From Chitinophagales bacterium (GTDB lineage Bacteria > Bacteroidota > Bacteroidia > Chitinophagales > Chitinophagaceae), in assembly GCA_013298665.1 (NCBI GenBank), contig JAAFIK010000004.1, positions 62,001 through 126,000 on the forward strand: a DNA stretch of 64,000 nucleotides. Direction: 5' to 3'. The translations under genes were made by a program, and so were the position numbers. The notes under the pieces are model-generated. The model searched no databases, had not been told where the DNA came from, and saw only the letters and a list, made by a program, of their open reading frames with translations. Within the stretch, counting starts at the first letter, position 1; each line of letters starts with the position of its first letter. This document shows, piece after piece, positions 9,450-17,512 of the stretch.

Positions 9450-9839
9450 ATGCCTAAAAACCCGGACAAGCCCGCCAATAGTTATCCTGATCGCAATGTA
9501 CAGGCAGACAATAGTATTTCTCCGTTATTAACATTACCCCGAGGGGTCGTTATTCATCCCTCAAAACTCATTTATTGTATGGCGGCAAGGCGATATACCT
9601 GGCTTTGTATTGATGGGTACCAACGGTTGATACTGGTATGCAAACACATTGGTGCGTATGAAAAAAGTCTGGCGGGTTTGTCATTTTGCCGTATTCATCA
9701 CCACTGGATTGTTAATATGACTTATGTATCCGGTTATATCATCGGGCGCACCGGGCAGGTTATCCTTCGAAACGGTAAGCTGCTGCCTGTGTCGGCCCGC
9801 AGGAAAAAACAATTACTGCAAACGCTTGATTATCTGTGA
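9450..9839 (+). CDS. Orphan LytTR-type DNA-binding protein
   Basis: 129 residues. The C-terminal half is a recognisable LytTR domain: CRIHHHWIVNMTYVSGY matches the family pattern of an aromatic/His-rich strand followed by VN, and LRNGKLLPVSARRKKQLLQ matches the closing nG-x-LPVSRRRK helix. The first 25 residues are polar and disordered-looking. There is no receiver domain and no neighbouring kinase, so phosphorylation cannot drive it in the usual way. Homologues are DNA-binding transcription factors. The second LytTR protein in the window (41.1-41.8 kb) has a full receiver. The start ATG is chosen because no better upstream start exists. Confidence 0.8.
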   Translation: MPKNPDKPANSYPDRNVQADNSISPLLTLPRGVVIHPSKLIYCMAARRYTWLCIDGYQRLILVCKHIGAYEKSLAGLSFCRIHHHWIVNMTYVSGYIIGRTGQVILRNGKLLPVSARRKKQLLQTLDYL

Positions 9840-9965
9840 CAGGGGAAAGCGGTGTGCACAGTTGTTACATTTTTGAAAAAAATCAGGAAAAATTGTTTTG
9901 CTTTGAAAGGTAATCTGCAGGCTGATTATTTGGTCTGCAATATTGAACCACACTAAAATATCATT

Positions 9966-10634
9966 ATGAAAAAGTACACAATGCGTTTAGCCATTATTAT
10001 GGCTGCTGTAACCACCATGCAAGCCTGTCAAAAGCATCTCTCCTCCCCGGAAACAGAAAGGGTACCCCGGGAAAAATTACTCGCATTTGCATCAAAGGTC
10101 AGGGCACTCCATTTGGAGAAACAGGGGAAGTTTAAGTCTGTACGACCAGGCGAAGGAACCAATACAAAGGCAGCCCCCCATGGCATGGGTTGTTATTATT
10201 TTGGTACCCCTTATGATGATGGTTTTGGGAAGATCACCTGCATGACACCAAGCTCGGAATATTGTCATGATGAGGTGTATGACCACAACCAGTTTTCACT
10301 CCACGAAAACATTGCCGTTACGGTAAGTTACCTCGATGAGGAGCAGGTATTTAACCAGATGGTTTACCTGAGTGACCTTAAGCCGGAACTGATGGAAAGC
10401 ATCCTGCAGAATGGTTATTTTGAGGTGAGGCAAAACGATGAGGTGAATAAAAGCCTGGTAGAATATGCTTATGAAGAGTGGGCGCTGCCTGTGCCCGAAT
10501 CACCGATCGTACTCAACGCTGGCACCTACCCCTTTACTGTACCTGAGCCTTCCGGCAGTGCTGAGACGATTTATATCATGAATATCCGGTACGACCCTGT
10601 TAATGGTATATCGGCAAGTATATATTATATGTAA
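9966..10634 (+). CDS. Lipoprotein of unknown function
   Basis: 222 residues with a lipoprotein signal ending at Cys21 (TTMQAC). The mature part is acidic and has no motif I can name. A segment with three cysteines (GMGCYYFGTPYD ... KITCMTPSSEYCHDEVYDH) could hold a disulfide, and the last third is strand-rich. It stands alone between the LytTR gene and the ribosomal operon, closed by a strong terminator 23 bases past the stop. Regulation by the adjacent orphan LytTR protein is possible but only inferred from proximity. Confidence 0.75.
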   Translation: MKKYTMRLAIIMAAVTTMQACQKHLSSPETERVPREKLLAFASKVRALHLEKQGKFKSVRPGEGTNTKAAPHGMGCYYFGTPYDDGFGKITCMTPSSEYCHDEVYDHNQFSLHENIAVTVSYLDEEQVFNQMVYLSDLKPELMESILQNGYFEVRQNDEVNKSLVEYAYEEWALPVPESPIVLNAGTYPFTVPEPSGSAETIYIMNIRYDPVNGISASIYYM

Positions 10635-10656
10635 GGGCTACAGGTGTACAATTGCC

Positions 10657-10694
10657 AACGAGGCTGCCGCAAATCTATGCGACAGCCTCGTTTT
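10657..10694 (+). terminator. Rho-independent terminator after the lipoprotein gene
   Basis: AACGAGGCTG (10657-10666) pairs perfectly with CAGCCTCGTT (10683-10692), followed by TTTTAT. It lies 23 bases past the stop codon at 10634. Confidence 0.85.
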
Positions 10695-10957
10695 ATTTCG
10701 GTGCCGGTGAATAAGGCCGCTGGAATACCATCGCCCGGGTACTTTGTTCATTTTTGCCTATTCCCTTATGCGGCGCAGGCAAAACGTCATTAGCCGTTAT
10801 ACTTTTAGAGGGAGTGCTGCCGGTTTACAACAGCAGGTATTGGGTTAAAAAGAGGGTATTGTGATTGGAACATTACTGGTGATGAAAAAAAACGGGCATT
10901 ATTTTTACTGATAATCAACACTTTATGAAGGGAGTCTATAAAAAACATGTTCATTTC
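10695..10957. other. Intergenic stretch upstream of the ribosomal operon
   Basis: Together with the flanking terminator and promoter, this makes a gene-free interval of about 430 bases. I see no open frame or strong hairpin in this middle part; TTTG-containing motifs near 10751-10766 lack correct spacing for a promoter. Confidence 0.5.
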
Positions 10958-10989
10958 TTTGGAAAATCATTTGCAAGCCTGCACCTTTG
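10958..10989 (+). promoter_or_regulatory. Promoter of the rplM-rpsI-rpsB-tsf operon
   Basis: TTTG at 10958-10961 is followed after exactly 20 bases by CACCTTTG at 10982-10989, close to the Bacteroidota consensus TTTG-N19/20-TAnnTTTG. Transcription would start a few bases further on, giving a leader of about 65-70 bases before the rplM ATG. Confidence 0.75.
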
Positions 10990-11006
10990 CACTCCAATTT
11001 AAAGTA

Positions 11007-11050
11007 CGCCGGGATAGCGGCGGAGATCACCGGTTCCGGATAAAGGAGCC
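11007..11050 (+). promoter_or_regulatory. Possible ribosomal-protein leader structure (two GGATA-loop hairpins)
   Basis: Two adjacent hairpins lie in the rplM leader. CGCCG (11007-11011) pairs with CGGCG (11018-11022) around the loop GGATAG. GGTTCC (11032-11037) pairs with GGAGCC (11045-11050), one G-U pair, around the loop GGATAAA. Both loops begin GGATA. This could be an autoregulatory site bound by L13 or another product of the operon. The structure is seen in the sequence; the function is inferred. Confidence 0.45.
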
Positions 11051-11065
11051 ACAAAACAAAAAAAT

Positions 11066-11509
11066 ATGAGTAAACTGCATTTCACCACCAAACATGCCAA
11101 CGAGGCTACCGTTAAACACAACTGGTATGTTGTTGATGGTACTAATCAAACCGTAGGACGCATGTGTGCCCGGATCGCGGCCATTCTGCGTGGTAAGAAC
11201 AAGGCTTATTACACCCCTCACGTTGATTGCGGGGATTTTGTCATTGTTATCAATTCGGCTAAGGTACGCCTGACGGGCAACAAGATGGAGGACAAGGTAT
11301 ATGATACTTACAGTGGTTACCCCGGTGGCCGTAAGGAAGAGAGTGCCAAGGACCTGCTGAAGCGTCGTCCGGATGCACTTATCGAAAGAGCGATTAAGGG
11401 TATGTTGCCTAAAAATCGTCTTGGCCGTAAGATGTATAAAAAATTATTTGTGTATTCCGGTGCGGAGCATCCCCATGGTGCACAGCAACCCAAGGAACTG
11501 AAATTCTAA
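11066..11509 (+). CDS. rplM: 50S ribosomal protein L13 (uL13)
   Basis: 147 residues, normal length. Family landmarks are clear: WYVVDGTNQTVGRMCARIA near residues 21-39, NSAKVRLTGNK, YDTYSGYPGGRKEESA, and the C-terminal LFVYSGAEHPHGAQQPKEL. It binds 23S rRNA early in large-subunit assembly. It is the first gene of rplM-rpsI-rpsB-tsf, a conserved order in this phylum. The start is preceded by an A-rich tract and not a Shine-Dalgarno sequence, the usual Bacteroidota arrangement. Confidence 0.98.
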   Translation: MSKLHFTTKHANEATVKHNWYVVDGTNQTVGRMCARIAAILRGKNKAYYTPHVDCGDFVIVINSAKVRLTGNKMEDKVYDTYSGYPGGRKEESAKDLLKRRPDALIERAIKGMLPKNRLGRKMYKKLFVYSGAEHPHGAQQPKELKF

Positions 11510-11547
11510 CAATCACGTAAAAAGTACAGCGTACTAAATCATAAAAA

Positions 11548-11937
11548 ATGGAAAAGCAAAAAAACGCAGTTGGCCGTCGTAAAGAAGCGGTGACCCGTAT
11601 CTTCCTCAGCAAAGGTGAAGGGAAGATTACCATCAACGGTAAGGATTATAAACAATATTTTCCACTGGTCTACCTGCAAAACCAGGTAGAGGCTCCATTA
11701 AAAGTTGCTGAAGCTGCCGATAAGTTCGACATCGTAGTGAATGCTACAGGTGGGGGTATTAAGGGTCAGGCTGAAGCGACAAAGCTGGGTATTGCCCGTG
11801 CGTTACTTGAGGTAAGTGCAGAATACCGTCCTATACTCAAAGCTGCAGGTATGCTTAAGCGCGATCCCCGCAGTGTTGAACGTAAAAAACCAGGCCGTAA
11901 AAAAGCAAGGAGAAGCTTCCAGTTCAGCAAACGTTAA
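11548..11937 (+). CDS. rpsI: 30S ribosomal protein S9 (uS9)
   Basis: 129 residues. It has the typical start NAVGRRKEAVTRIFL, the central GGGIKGQAEATKLGIARAL, and the arginine/lysine-rich tail ending FQFSKR, which reaches toward P-site tRNA in the ribosome. It follows rplM after 38 bases with an A-rich start region and is co-transcribed. Confidence 0.98.
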   Translation: MEKQKNAVGRRKEAVTRIFLSKGEGKITINGKDYKQYFPLVYLQNQVEAPLKVAEAADKFDIVVNATGGGIKGQAEATKLGIARALLEVSAEYRPILKAAGMLKRDPRSVERKKPGRKKARRSFQFSKR

Positions 11938-11979
11938 TCCGATTCAAATCATTTTTGCAAAAATTTTCAACAATAAAAA

Positions 11980-12876
11980 ATGGAAAATAACACTTCCTTA
12001 CAACAACAGCTCCTTGAAGCAGGCGTACATTTTGGCCACCTGAAAAAGAAGTGGAATCCGAAGATGCTCCCCTACATTTTTGCCGAGAAAAAGGGCATCC
12101 ACATCATCGACCTGAACAAGACCGTGGAAGGTTTGCAGGAAGCTGCTGCTGCGCTGAAATCCATCGCACGCAGTGGTAAAAAAATCATGTTTGTAGCAAC
12201 CAAGAAGCAGGCAAAGGAAATCGTGACGGAATGTGCACAGCGGGTAAATATGCCTTATGTAACAGAGCGCTGGCTGGGTGGTATGCTCACGAATTTCAAC
12301 ACGGTGCGTAAGAGCGTAAAGAAAATGCAAAGCATCGAGAAAATGCTGGCAGATGGCAGTATTGAAACATTGACAAAAAAAGAGCGCCTGACCCTTCAGC
12401 GCGACAAGGATAAAATGGAAAAGGTACTGGGTGGTATCGCGCAGATCAGTCGCATCCCTGCTGCATTATTCATGGTGGATATCGGGCATGAGCACATTGC
12501 TCTTGCTGAAGCTAAGCGGCTTAACATCAGCACTTTTGGTATGGTGGATACCAACTGTGATCCGAATAAAATTGACTTTGCCATTCCTTCCAATGATGAT
12601 GCAACCAAATCCATTGCCATTATCCTGAATTACCTTACGGCTGCTATTGCTGAAGGTTTGCAGGAACGCCAGGCTGAAAAGGATGATGACGATAACGATT
12701 CAGAGGAAAGTGCTGAAGCTAAGGCAGCCAGGTTTGAAGCCAATGCTGAAGGCGAAGACGGACGTGGCCGGAGGGGACGTGGACCTGGTGGTCCGGGTGC
12801 TGCTGGTGGTGGCCCAACTAAACGCCGTGTACCCAATGCTGGTGGCGGTGGCCGCAGACCAGGTGGTGGCCGGTAA
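11980..12876 (+). CDS. rpsB: 30S ribosomal protein S2 (uS2) with an acidic then Gly/Arg-rich C-terminal extension
   Basis: 298 residues. The core (about 1-228) is canonical: LLEAGVHFGHLKKKWNPKM, MFVATKKQAKEIV, RWLGGMLTNF, and PNKIDFAIPSNDDATKSI. After it comes a tail of about 70 residues: an acidic patch (DDDDNDSEES, near 234-243) and then a Gly/Arg/Pro-rich stretch with GRGRRGRGPGGPG and a final RRPGGGR. Such a tail is absent from most bacterial S2 proteins. It looks disordered and RNA-binding, like RGG tails. S2 is needed for 30S assembly and helps S1 bind; in Bacteroidota, initiation does not depend on Shine-Dalgarno pairing, so the tail might matter there, but that is speculation. Confidence 0.97.
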   Translation: MENNTSLQQQLLEAGVHFGHLKKKWNPKMLPYIFAEKKGIHIIDLNKTVEGLQEAAAALKSIARSGKKIMFVATKKQAKEIVTECAQRVNMPYVTERWLGGMLTNFNTVRKSVKKMQSIEKMLADGSIETLTKKERLTLQRDKDKMEKVLGGIAQISRIPAALFMVDIGHEHIALAEAKRLNISTFGMVDTNCDPNKIDFAIPSNDDATKSIAIILNYLTAAIAEGLQERQAEKDDDDNDSEESAEAKAARFEANAEGEDGRGRRGRGPGGPGAAGGGPTKRRVPNAGGGGRRPGGGR

Positions 12877-12966
12877 GTCAGTTGCTCATTTTTGGGGCTG
12901 TGTACAAGTACACAGCAAAATGAGCAGGATATTTTCTGATTTTTTAATATAAAATAAAAAACAATC

Positions 12967-13788
12967 ATGGCTACTATTACAGCTAAAGATATTAATGAAC
13001 TGCGCCAGATAACGGGTGCAGGTATGATGGACTGCCGTAAGGCTCTGACAGAAAGCGATGGCGACCTGCAGGCTGCTATCGACTGGCTGCGCAAACAGGG
13101 CCAGAAAGTGGCTGCCAAACGCAGCGACCGTGAAGCTAAAGAAGGAGTGGTGCTGGCAAAAACAACCGATGATCACAAAACTGGTATTGTGCTTTGCATC
13201 AGTTGCGAAACTGATTTTGTGAGCAAGAATACTGATTTCGTTGCTTTTGCGCAAACTATTGCTGATGCTGCACTGGCAAATAATGCTGCTACTGCAGAAG
13301 AAGTAAAAGCGATACAGATCAATGGACAGACCGTGGCTGACCTGATCAATGATAAACTGGCAGCGATCGGTGAAAAAATTGATCTTACCCGTTTTGAAAG
13401 AATTGATGCTCCTTTTGTAGCCAGCTACATACATGGCGCCAACCGCATGGGTGTATTGGTGGCCATGAACCAGGAAGCTGCTGATGCCGGTAAAGACGTG
13501 GCGATGCAGATTGCAGCCATGAACCCATTGGCGGTTGATGAAAGCAATATTCCTGCTGAAGTGATTGCCCGTGAAAAAGACATTGCTGTTGAGCAGGTGA
13601 AAGCGGAAGGCAAACCGGCAGAAATGGCAGAGAAAATTGCTGTGGGCAAGGTAAATAAATTCCTGAAAGACAATACCCTGCTTGCTCAGGCTTTTGTAAA
13701 GGATGGCAACAAATCTGTTGGTGATTACCTCAAAAGTATCAACGCTGATCTGAAAGTGACTGCCTTTAAAAGGGTGGCGCTGGGCTGA
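12967..13788 (+). CDS. tsf: Elongation factor Ts
   Basis: 273 residues. The N-terminal domain ITAKDINELRQITGAGMMDCRKAL contacts EF-Tu, and the TDFV motif required for nucleotide exchange is present (SCETDFVSKN, near residues 78-87). It recycles EF-Tu-GDP to EF-Tu-GTP. It is the last gene of the ribosomal operon, 90 bases after rpsB, and is followed by a strong terminator. Confidence 0.98.
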   Translation: MATITAKDINELRQITGAGMMDCRKALTESDGDLQAAIDWLRKQGQKVAAKRSDREAKEGVVLAKTTDDHKTGIVLCISCETDFVSKNTDFVAFAQTIADAALANNAATAEEVKAIQINGQTVADLINDKLAAIGEKIDLTRFERIDAPFVASYIHGANRMGVLVAMNQEAADAGKDVAMQIAAMNPLAVDESNIPAEVIAREKDIAVEQVKAEGKPAEMAEKIAVGKVNKFLKDNTLLAQAFVKDGNKSVGDYLKSINADLKVTAFKRVALG

Positions 13789-13807
13789 TCCCTTTTAATG
13801 ATATATA

Positions 13808-13839
13808 AAAAAAAGCGGAACCCTGGTTTCGCTTTTTTT
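13808..13839 (+). terminator. Terminator after tsf (symmetrical, could work both ways)
   Basis: AAGCGGAACC (13813-13822) pairs with GGTTTCGCTT (13825-13834) with one G-U pair, flanked by A8 on one side and T7 on the other. It lies about 20 bases past the tsf stop. The central two-base loop will open to four. Confidence 0.9.
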
Positions 13840-13913
13840 ATAGGCTTTCATCAAAACTGCGGCAACAGTAAATTGCTGGTTTGATACCTCCAAACAATAG
13901 TGCGCATCAAACA

Positions 13914-13945
13914 TTTGCCTTGCTACGCAAGTTTCCTTTACTTTG
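13914..13945 (+). promoter_or_regulatory. pyrH promoter
   Basis: TTTG at 13914-13917, then 20 bases, then TTACTTTG at 13938-13945, one mismatch from TAnnTTTG. The pyrH ATG follows after 15 bases. This supports ATG 13961 as the start over an in-frame TTG at 13943, which lies inside the box. Confidence 0.7.
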
Positions 13946-13960
13946 CACCAAACTTCATTC

Positions 13961-14680
13961 ATGACACTTAAGTACAAGCGGATATTACTCAAACTTTCGG
14001 GCGAGGCATTAATGGGTAAAAGCAATGATGCATACGAGCCGTTGGATACCAGCATCATATCCCGGTATGCGCAGGATATTAAAGTGGTAGTGGATGCGGG
14101 TGCTGAAGTGGCGGTAGTGATTGGCGGGGGCAATATTTACCGTGGGATGAATGAGGCGGAAACCGGTATAGAACGTGCCCATGGTGATTATATGGGGATG
14201 CTCGCTACGGTTATCAATGGTATGGCCCTGCAGGCGGGTCTTGAAAAAGCGGGTGTCTATACGCGTTTACAAAGTGCCATTAAGATGGAGCAGATTGCAG
14301 AGCCCTATATCCGTCGCCGTGCAATGCGCCACCTTGAAAAACGGCGGGTGGTTATTTTTGGGGCTGGCACAGGTAACCCTTATTTTACCACAGATACCGC
14401 CGGTTCACTGAGGGCGATAGAAATTAAAGCTGATGTGATCCTGAAGGGTACGCGTGTAGATGGCATTTATACAGCCGATCCCGAAAAAGATCCTGCTGCA
14501 ACCCGCTATGAAACCATCAGCTACAATGAATGTATTCAAAAAAGCCTGAAGGTGATGGATATGACGGCTTTTACACTCTGTATGGAAAATAAACTGCCCA
14601 TCATAGTATTTGATATGAATAAGCCTGGCAACCTCCTCCGGGTGGTACAGGGTGAAAACGTAGGCACCATCGTAAGCTGA
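13961..14680 (+). CDS. pyrH: UMP kinase
   Basis: 239 residues from ATG 13961. It converts UMP to UDP using ATP, in the cytoplasm, early in pyrimidine nucleotide synthesis. Signature regions of the bacterial amino-acid-kinase-fold enzyme are present: [14 protein letters not shown] at the start, [13 protein letters not shown] near 45-60, [12 protein letters not shown], and [15 protein letters not shown]. Gene order differs from many bacteria in that frr does not follow; the next gene is convergent. Confidence 0.97.
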   Translation: MTLKYKRILLKLSGEALMGKSNDAYEPLDTSIISRYAQDIKVVVDAGAEVAVVIGGGNIYRGMNEAETGIERAHGDYMGMLATVINGMALQAGLEKAGVYTRLQSAIKMEQIAEPYIRRRAMRHLEKRRVVIFGAGTGNPYFTTDTAGSLRAIEIKADVILKGTRVDGIYTADPEKDPAATRYETISYNECIQKSLKVMDMTAFTLCMENKLPIIVFDMNKPGNLLRVVQGENVGTIVS

Positions 14681-14881
14681 TGCCGAAGCAGGGGTAATTC
14701 CCGGGGTTCTCCTTTGTACACCGGGTATGGTATGATGAAAATGATAAAGATACATTACTCAACGCAGCCGACTCACCCAATGATAATGGCAACAATAATT
14801 TTGGTAAGCCTGTATAAAGGGTTGCATGAGAGCCTTTCTTGCCCTGATGGCGGCGGCAACGATTACTTTACATACTTTTTC

Positions 14882-15865
14882 TTATAAGGCAGATAACACC
14901 TGTTTGATTTCATCAATGGTTTTCTTTACCGGCGTGATGCCAACGCTTTGCACACCTCCGGTTGCTGCAGCAGAGTTGGTTACAGCAGATTCACGCCCGA
15001 GGTAATAGTCGTCGCCCTGTTTGGAGATCACGATAATGGTTACCGGCAGACCGGCAGTAACACTATTGCTGATAAATTTCCGTTGCGCAGCATTCCCATA
15101 CATAGGCAGTACTGCACGAAGGTTATTGAACACCAGGTAAGCTACGCTGTTGCCATTGGTAAACTGCGGGGGCAGGTTAGCAGCAAGCTTTACAAGACTG
15201 GCGCCGGTGGTATCATAAAAATAATCACAGTTGATCCAGCGGAGTTGCGGACTGTACAACTGGTAAAACTGGTTACCAGAGAATACACCGATCTGGCCAG
15301 CCACGCTATCCATTGCCGGTATCCAGTTGAACCGGTCAGGGTTGCTTTCATCGCCATAAAACAATTTCATCAAAGGAGAAGGCGCGGGATCGCTGTAAGT
15401 GATGCTGACACGTTTGCCTGGTGCAAGCGAGAGTTCGTCGTTGCCTTTACGAAGGCGTACAAAAATTTCACCACCAGATACCAGCATACGGCCATTGGAT
15501 ATGGTTGGTTTATCCATGCGGATCATATCTCCCTTGCGCGTGATCAGCATCGTTTCAAGATATACTTTACCGGTTACAACCTGACCATTCAGTCCATTGC
15601 AGCAATTACCGGGAAATGAATACTGTGCTGCAGGCGTGGTTATCGTTGCGGGATTGGCATTGAGTTCGAAGCTATCGAGCTTTACGTCCAGTTTAAGTTT
15701 TTCTTTGAGCAGGTTTACCGGCAGTGAACCGGTCAGGCTGTTGTACCAGGCAGTGTCCGGCCCCTGCGGTTGTACCGGGTTTGGCGTAAAGATATCAATA
15801 TCTTTCTGACAGGACACCAGGCTGATGGCTGCTATTATAGTGGTGAGGAATATGTTCTTTTTCAT
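14882..15865 (-). CDS. Lipoprotein of unknown function, third gene of the ECF sigma operon
   Basis: 327 residues, lipobox ending at Cys19 (AISLVSC). It has a strand-rich N-terminal half (KVYLETMLITRKGDMIRM, ISNGRMLVSGGEIFVRL) that looks like a beta-sandwich; two adjacent cysteines occur in PGNCCNGLNG. The C-terminal part includes AYLVFNNLRAVLPMYGN. I do not recognise a named family. It starts 63 bases after the barrel gene and points the same way, so it is probably co-transcribed with the sigma factor and barrel. Its location suggests an envelope role tied to that regulatory unit. Confidence 0.72.
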   Translation of the reverse strand: MKKNIFLTTIIAAISLVSCQKDIDIFTPNPVQPQGPDTAWYNSLTGSLPVNLLKEKLKLDVKLDSFELNANPATITTPAAQYSFPGNCCNGLNGQVVTGKVYLETMLITRKGDMIRMDKPTISNGRMLVSGGEIFVRLRKGNDELSLAPGKRVSITYSDPAPSPLMKLFYGDESNPDRFNWIPAMDSVAGQIGVFSGNQFYQLYSPQLRWINCDYFYDTTGASLVKLAANLPPQFTNGNSVAYLVFNNLRAVLPMYGNAAQRKFISNSVTAGLPVTIIVISKQGDDYYLGRESAVTNSAAATGGVQSVGITPVKKTIDEIKQVLSAL

Positions 15866-15928
15866 TCTCTTTCTTTAAAGTGTGCTACCCTGAAGATTCC
15901 GGCAGACATTGTTCTGCTGCCTGATTCG

Positions 15929-17512
15929 TTACAAATCAAGACGGATACCCAAGCGCAATCCGATTGTATTATACTTCTGCGTAAGGTTGAGCGTTTCTTT
16001 GCTCATGGGACTGAAGTTGTACCTGAAATAGGGTTCCGCCATCAGGTGCCACCTGTTGGTAAGTCTGTAATACAAGGATACGCTGCTAAGAAATCCTGCG
16101 CCGATATTGGTTTTGAAGCCGTATGCCGATGTGCTTTTTCCCGTGGTGATGTTTACGGGTTCGCCATTGGCATCAAGTACATCGCCCTTCTGCCAACTGT
16201 ACAGGTTGATGATGGCACCAATACTGATGTTGGTGTGCAACCGGCCATTACCAAATTCATACCCCATCTGCAATGGGATATCAATGCTCCGGTAGCGGTT
16301 ATAGGTAATCTTTTTCCGTGTACCGGTCTGTACATAGCGAAGCGAGTCATACACGGTAATCACGGTTCCGTTGGGTTGTGTAACCTGGCGTGGGGTTATC
16401 ACGATGATATAGCGTATATCGTTGGGATTGGTATAACTGAATTTTTCGTTGATCTGGCTGTAGTTAAGTCCGGAGCGCAGGCTCATGCCATTATTGAATA
16501 CCCGTGTATAACGCAATCCAATACTGAATGCAGACTGGAAGCCTGCAGACTCTTTCCTTTTCCGGAGGTAGCCAATGCTGGCTGTATCGGTAAGACTGCG
16601 GAGGGTTCTTGTGCCCATATCCGGACCCGCATAAAATTCAACATACGTCTTGTTTGCGGCTGCATCGTCTTCTATTTTGGGGCAACCCGGCAGTGCAACA
16701 TTGGGCATAATACGGTTGCGAAACCCGGCTGGTTCCGGGGCAATGCGTAAAGCCTTATCAACACCTCCCGTCATTTTTTCCCCGATCCAGCCGTTATTGT
16801 TACCGGTATTTTGCACCTGACCATTGTCTGTATCAGCAAGGGGTTCTTCGTTGCTGATGCTGTTATTGCTGCCCATAGCATTGATGATATCTGTATTGCT
16901 TTTAGCCCCCCTGCCCGGTTGACCCCCTTCCTGCCCGGCAACGGTACGCCGGGTATTATGCAGTAAAGGTGAATAAACCGGGGTGCCAGACCGGGCAGGA
17001 AGGATACGCGGTAATTTTGTACGGGATGGGGACACTATATCATGATCAGCGCCGGGTGACGTACTTATATCAGCAATGGTATTTGTATTGTTTGTATTGG
17101 TTGCTGCACTGGTTGAATGGTTGTCTGTATTGGCATTGGATGCCGTATTGCCCGGATGGGTCAGGGTATTTGTGCGGGGTGCTGCATTGGTTGGGCTGGA
17201 AGCGGGCGAAACAGGTGTGGCTGAAGGAGATGTCTGCTGACCGGCGGAGGGTGATTGCGGAACTGGGGTAACAGGCGCTGCAGCAACAACGGTATCCCCG
17301 TGGTGCCACCACCAGGTCAATCCCGCTGTGATAAATAAACCGCTCAGCAGCAACAGAATACCTGCACGTCCCGACCAGGTGAACCAACCGCCGCCGGGCT
17401 TTCTTTTCCTTCTTTCTGCTGCAATACGATCCCACATACCCGGAGGTACTTCGGCCTCGTAGCGGTCGAACGACTGCCTGGTATGCGTATCAAAATGTAA
17501 ATCATCGCTCAT
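15929..17512 (-). CDS. Inner-membrane-anchored protein with C-terminal beta-barrel domain, partner of the ECF sigma factor
   Basis: 527 residues in three parts. Residues 1-49 are cytoplasmic, with YEAEVPPGMWDRIAAERR, a motif common beside Bacteroidota sigma factors. Residues about 50-69 form one transmembrane helix (GILLLLSGLFITAGLTWWW). About 75-295 is a long Pro/Ser/Thr/Asn-rich linker, and about 300-527 is an outer-membrane-barrel-like domain (VEFYAGPDMGTRTL, GLRYTRVFNNGMSLRSGLNY, YNTIGLRLGIRLDL). A protein with both an uncleaved inner-membrane helix and an outer-membrane barrel would have to span the periplasm. Its ATG overlaps the sigma stop by ATGA. An anti-sigma or sensory role is inferred from position. 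Confidence 0.8.
   Translation of the reverse strand: MSDDLHFDTHTRQSFDRYEAEVPPGMWDRIAAERRKRKPGGGWFTWSGRAGILLLLSGLFITAGLTWWWHHGDTVVAAAPVTPVPQSPSAGQQTSPSATPVSPASSPTNAAPRTNTLTHPGNTASNANTDNHSTSAATNTNNTNTIADISTSPGADHDIVSPSRTKLPRILPARSGTPVYSPLLHNTRRTVAGQEGGQPGRGAKSNTDIINAMGSNNSISNEEPLADTDNGQVQNTGNNNGWIGEKMTGGVDKALRIAPEPAGFRNRIMPNVALPGCPKIEDDAAANKTYVEFYAGPDMGTRTLRSLTDTASIGYLRKRKESAGFQSAFSIGLRYTRVFNNGMSLRSGLNYSQINEKFSYTNPNDIRYIIVITPRQVTQPNGTVITVYDSLRYVQTGTRKKITYNRYRSIDIPLQMGYEFGNGRLHTNISIGAIINLYSWQKGDVLDANGEPVNITTGKSTSAYGFKTNIGAGFLSSVSLYYRLTNRWHLMAEPYFRYNFSPMSKETLNLTQKYNTIGLRLGIRLDL

Noticed and set aside
14732..14887. 51-codon plus-strand frame beginning MMKMIK after a CTCCTTTG box
   Set aside because: The upstream box is a poor match, the frame overlaps the end of the convergent lipoprotein gene, and the peptide has no recognisable feature.
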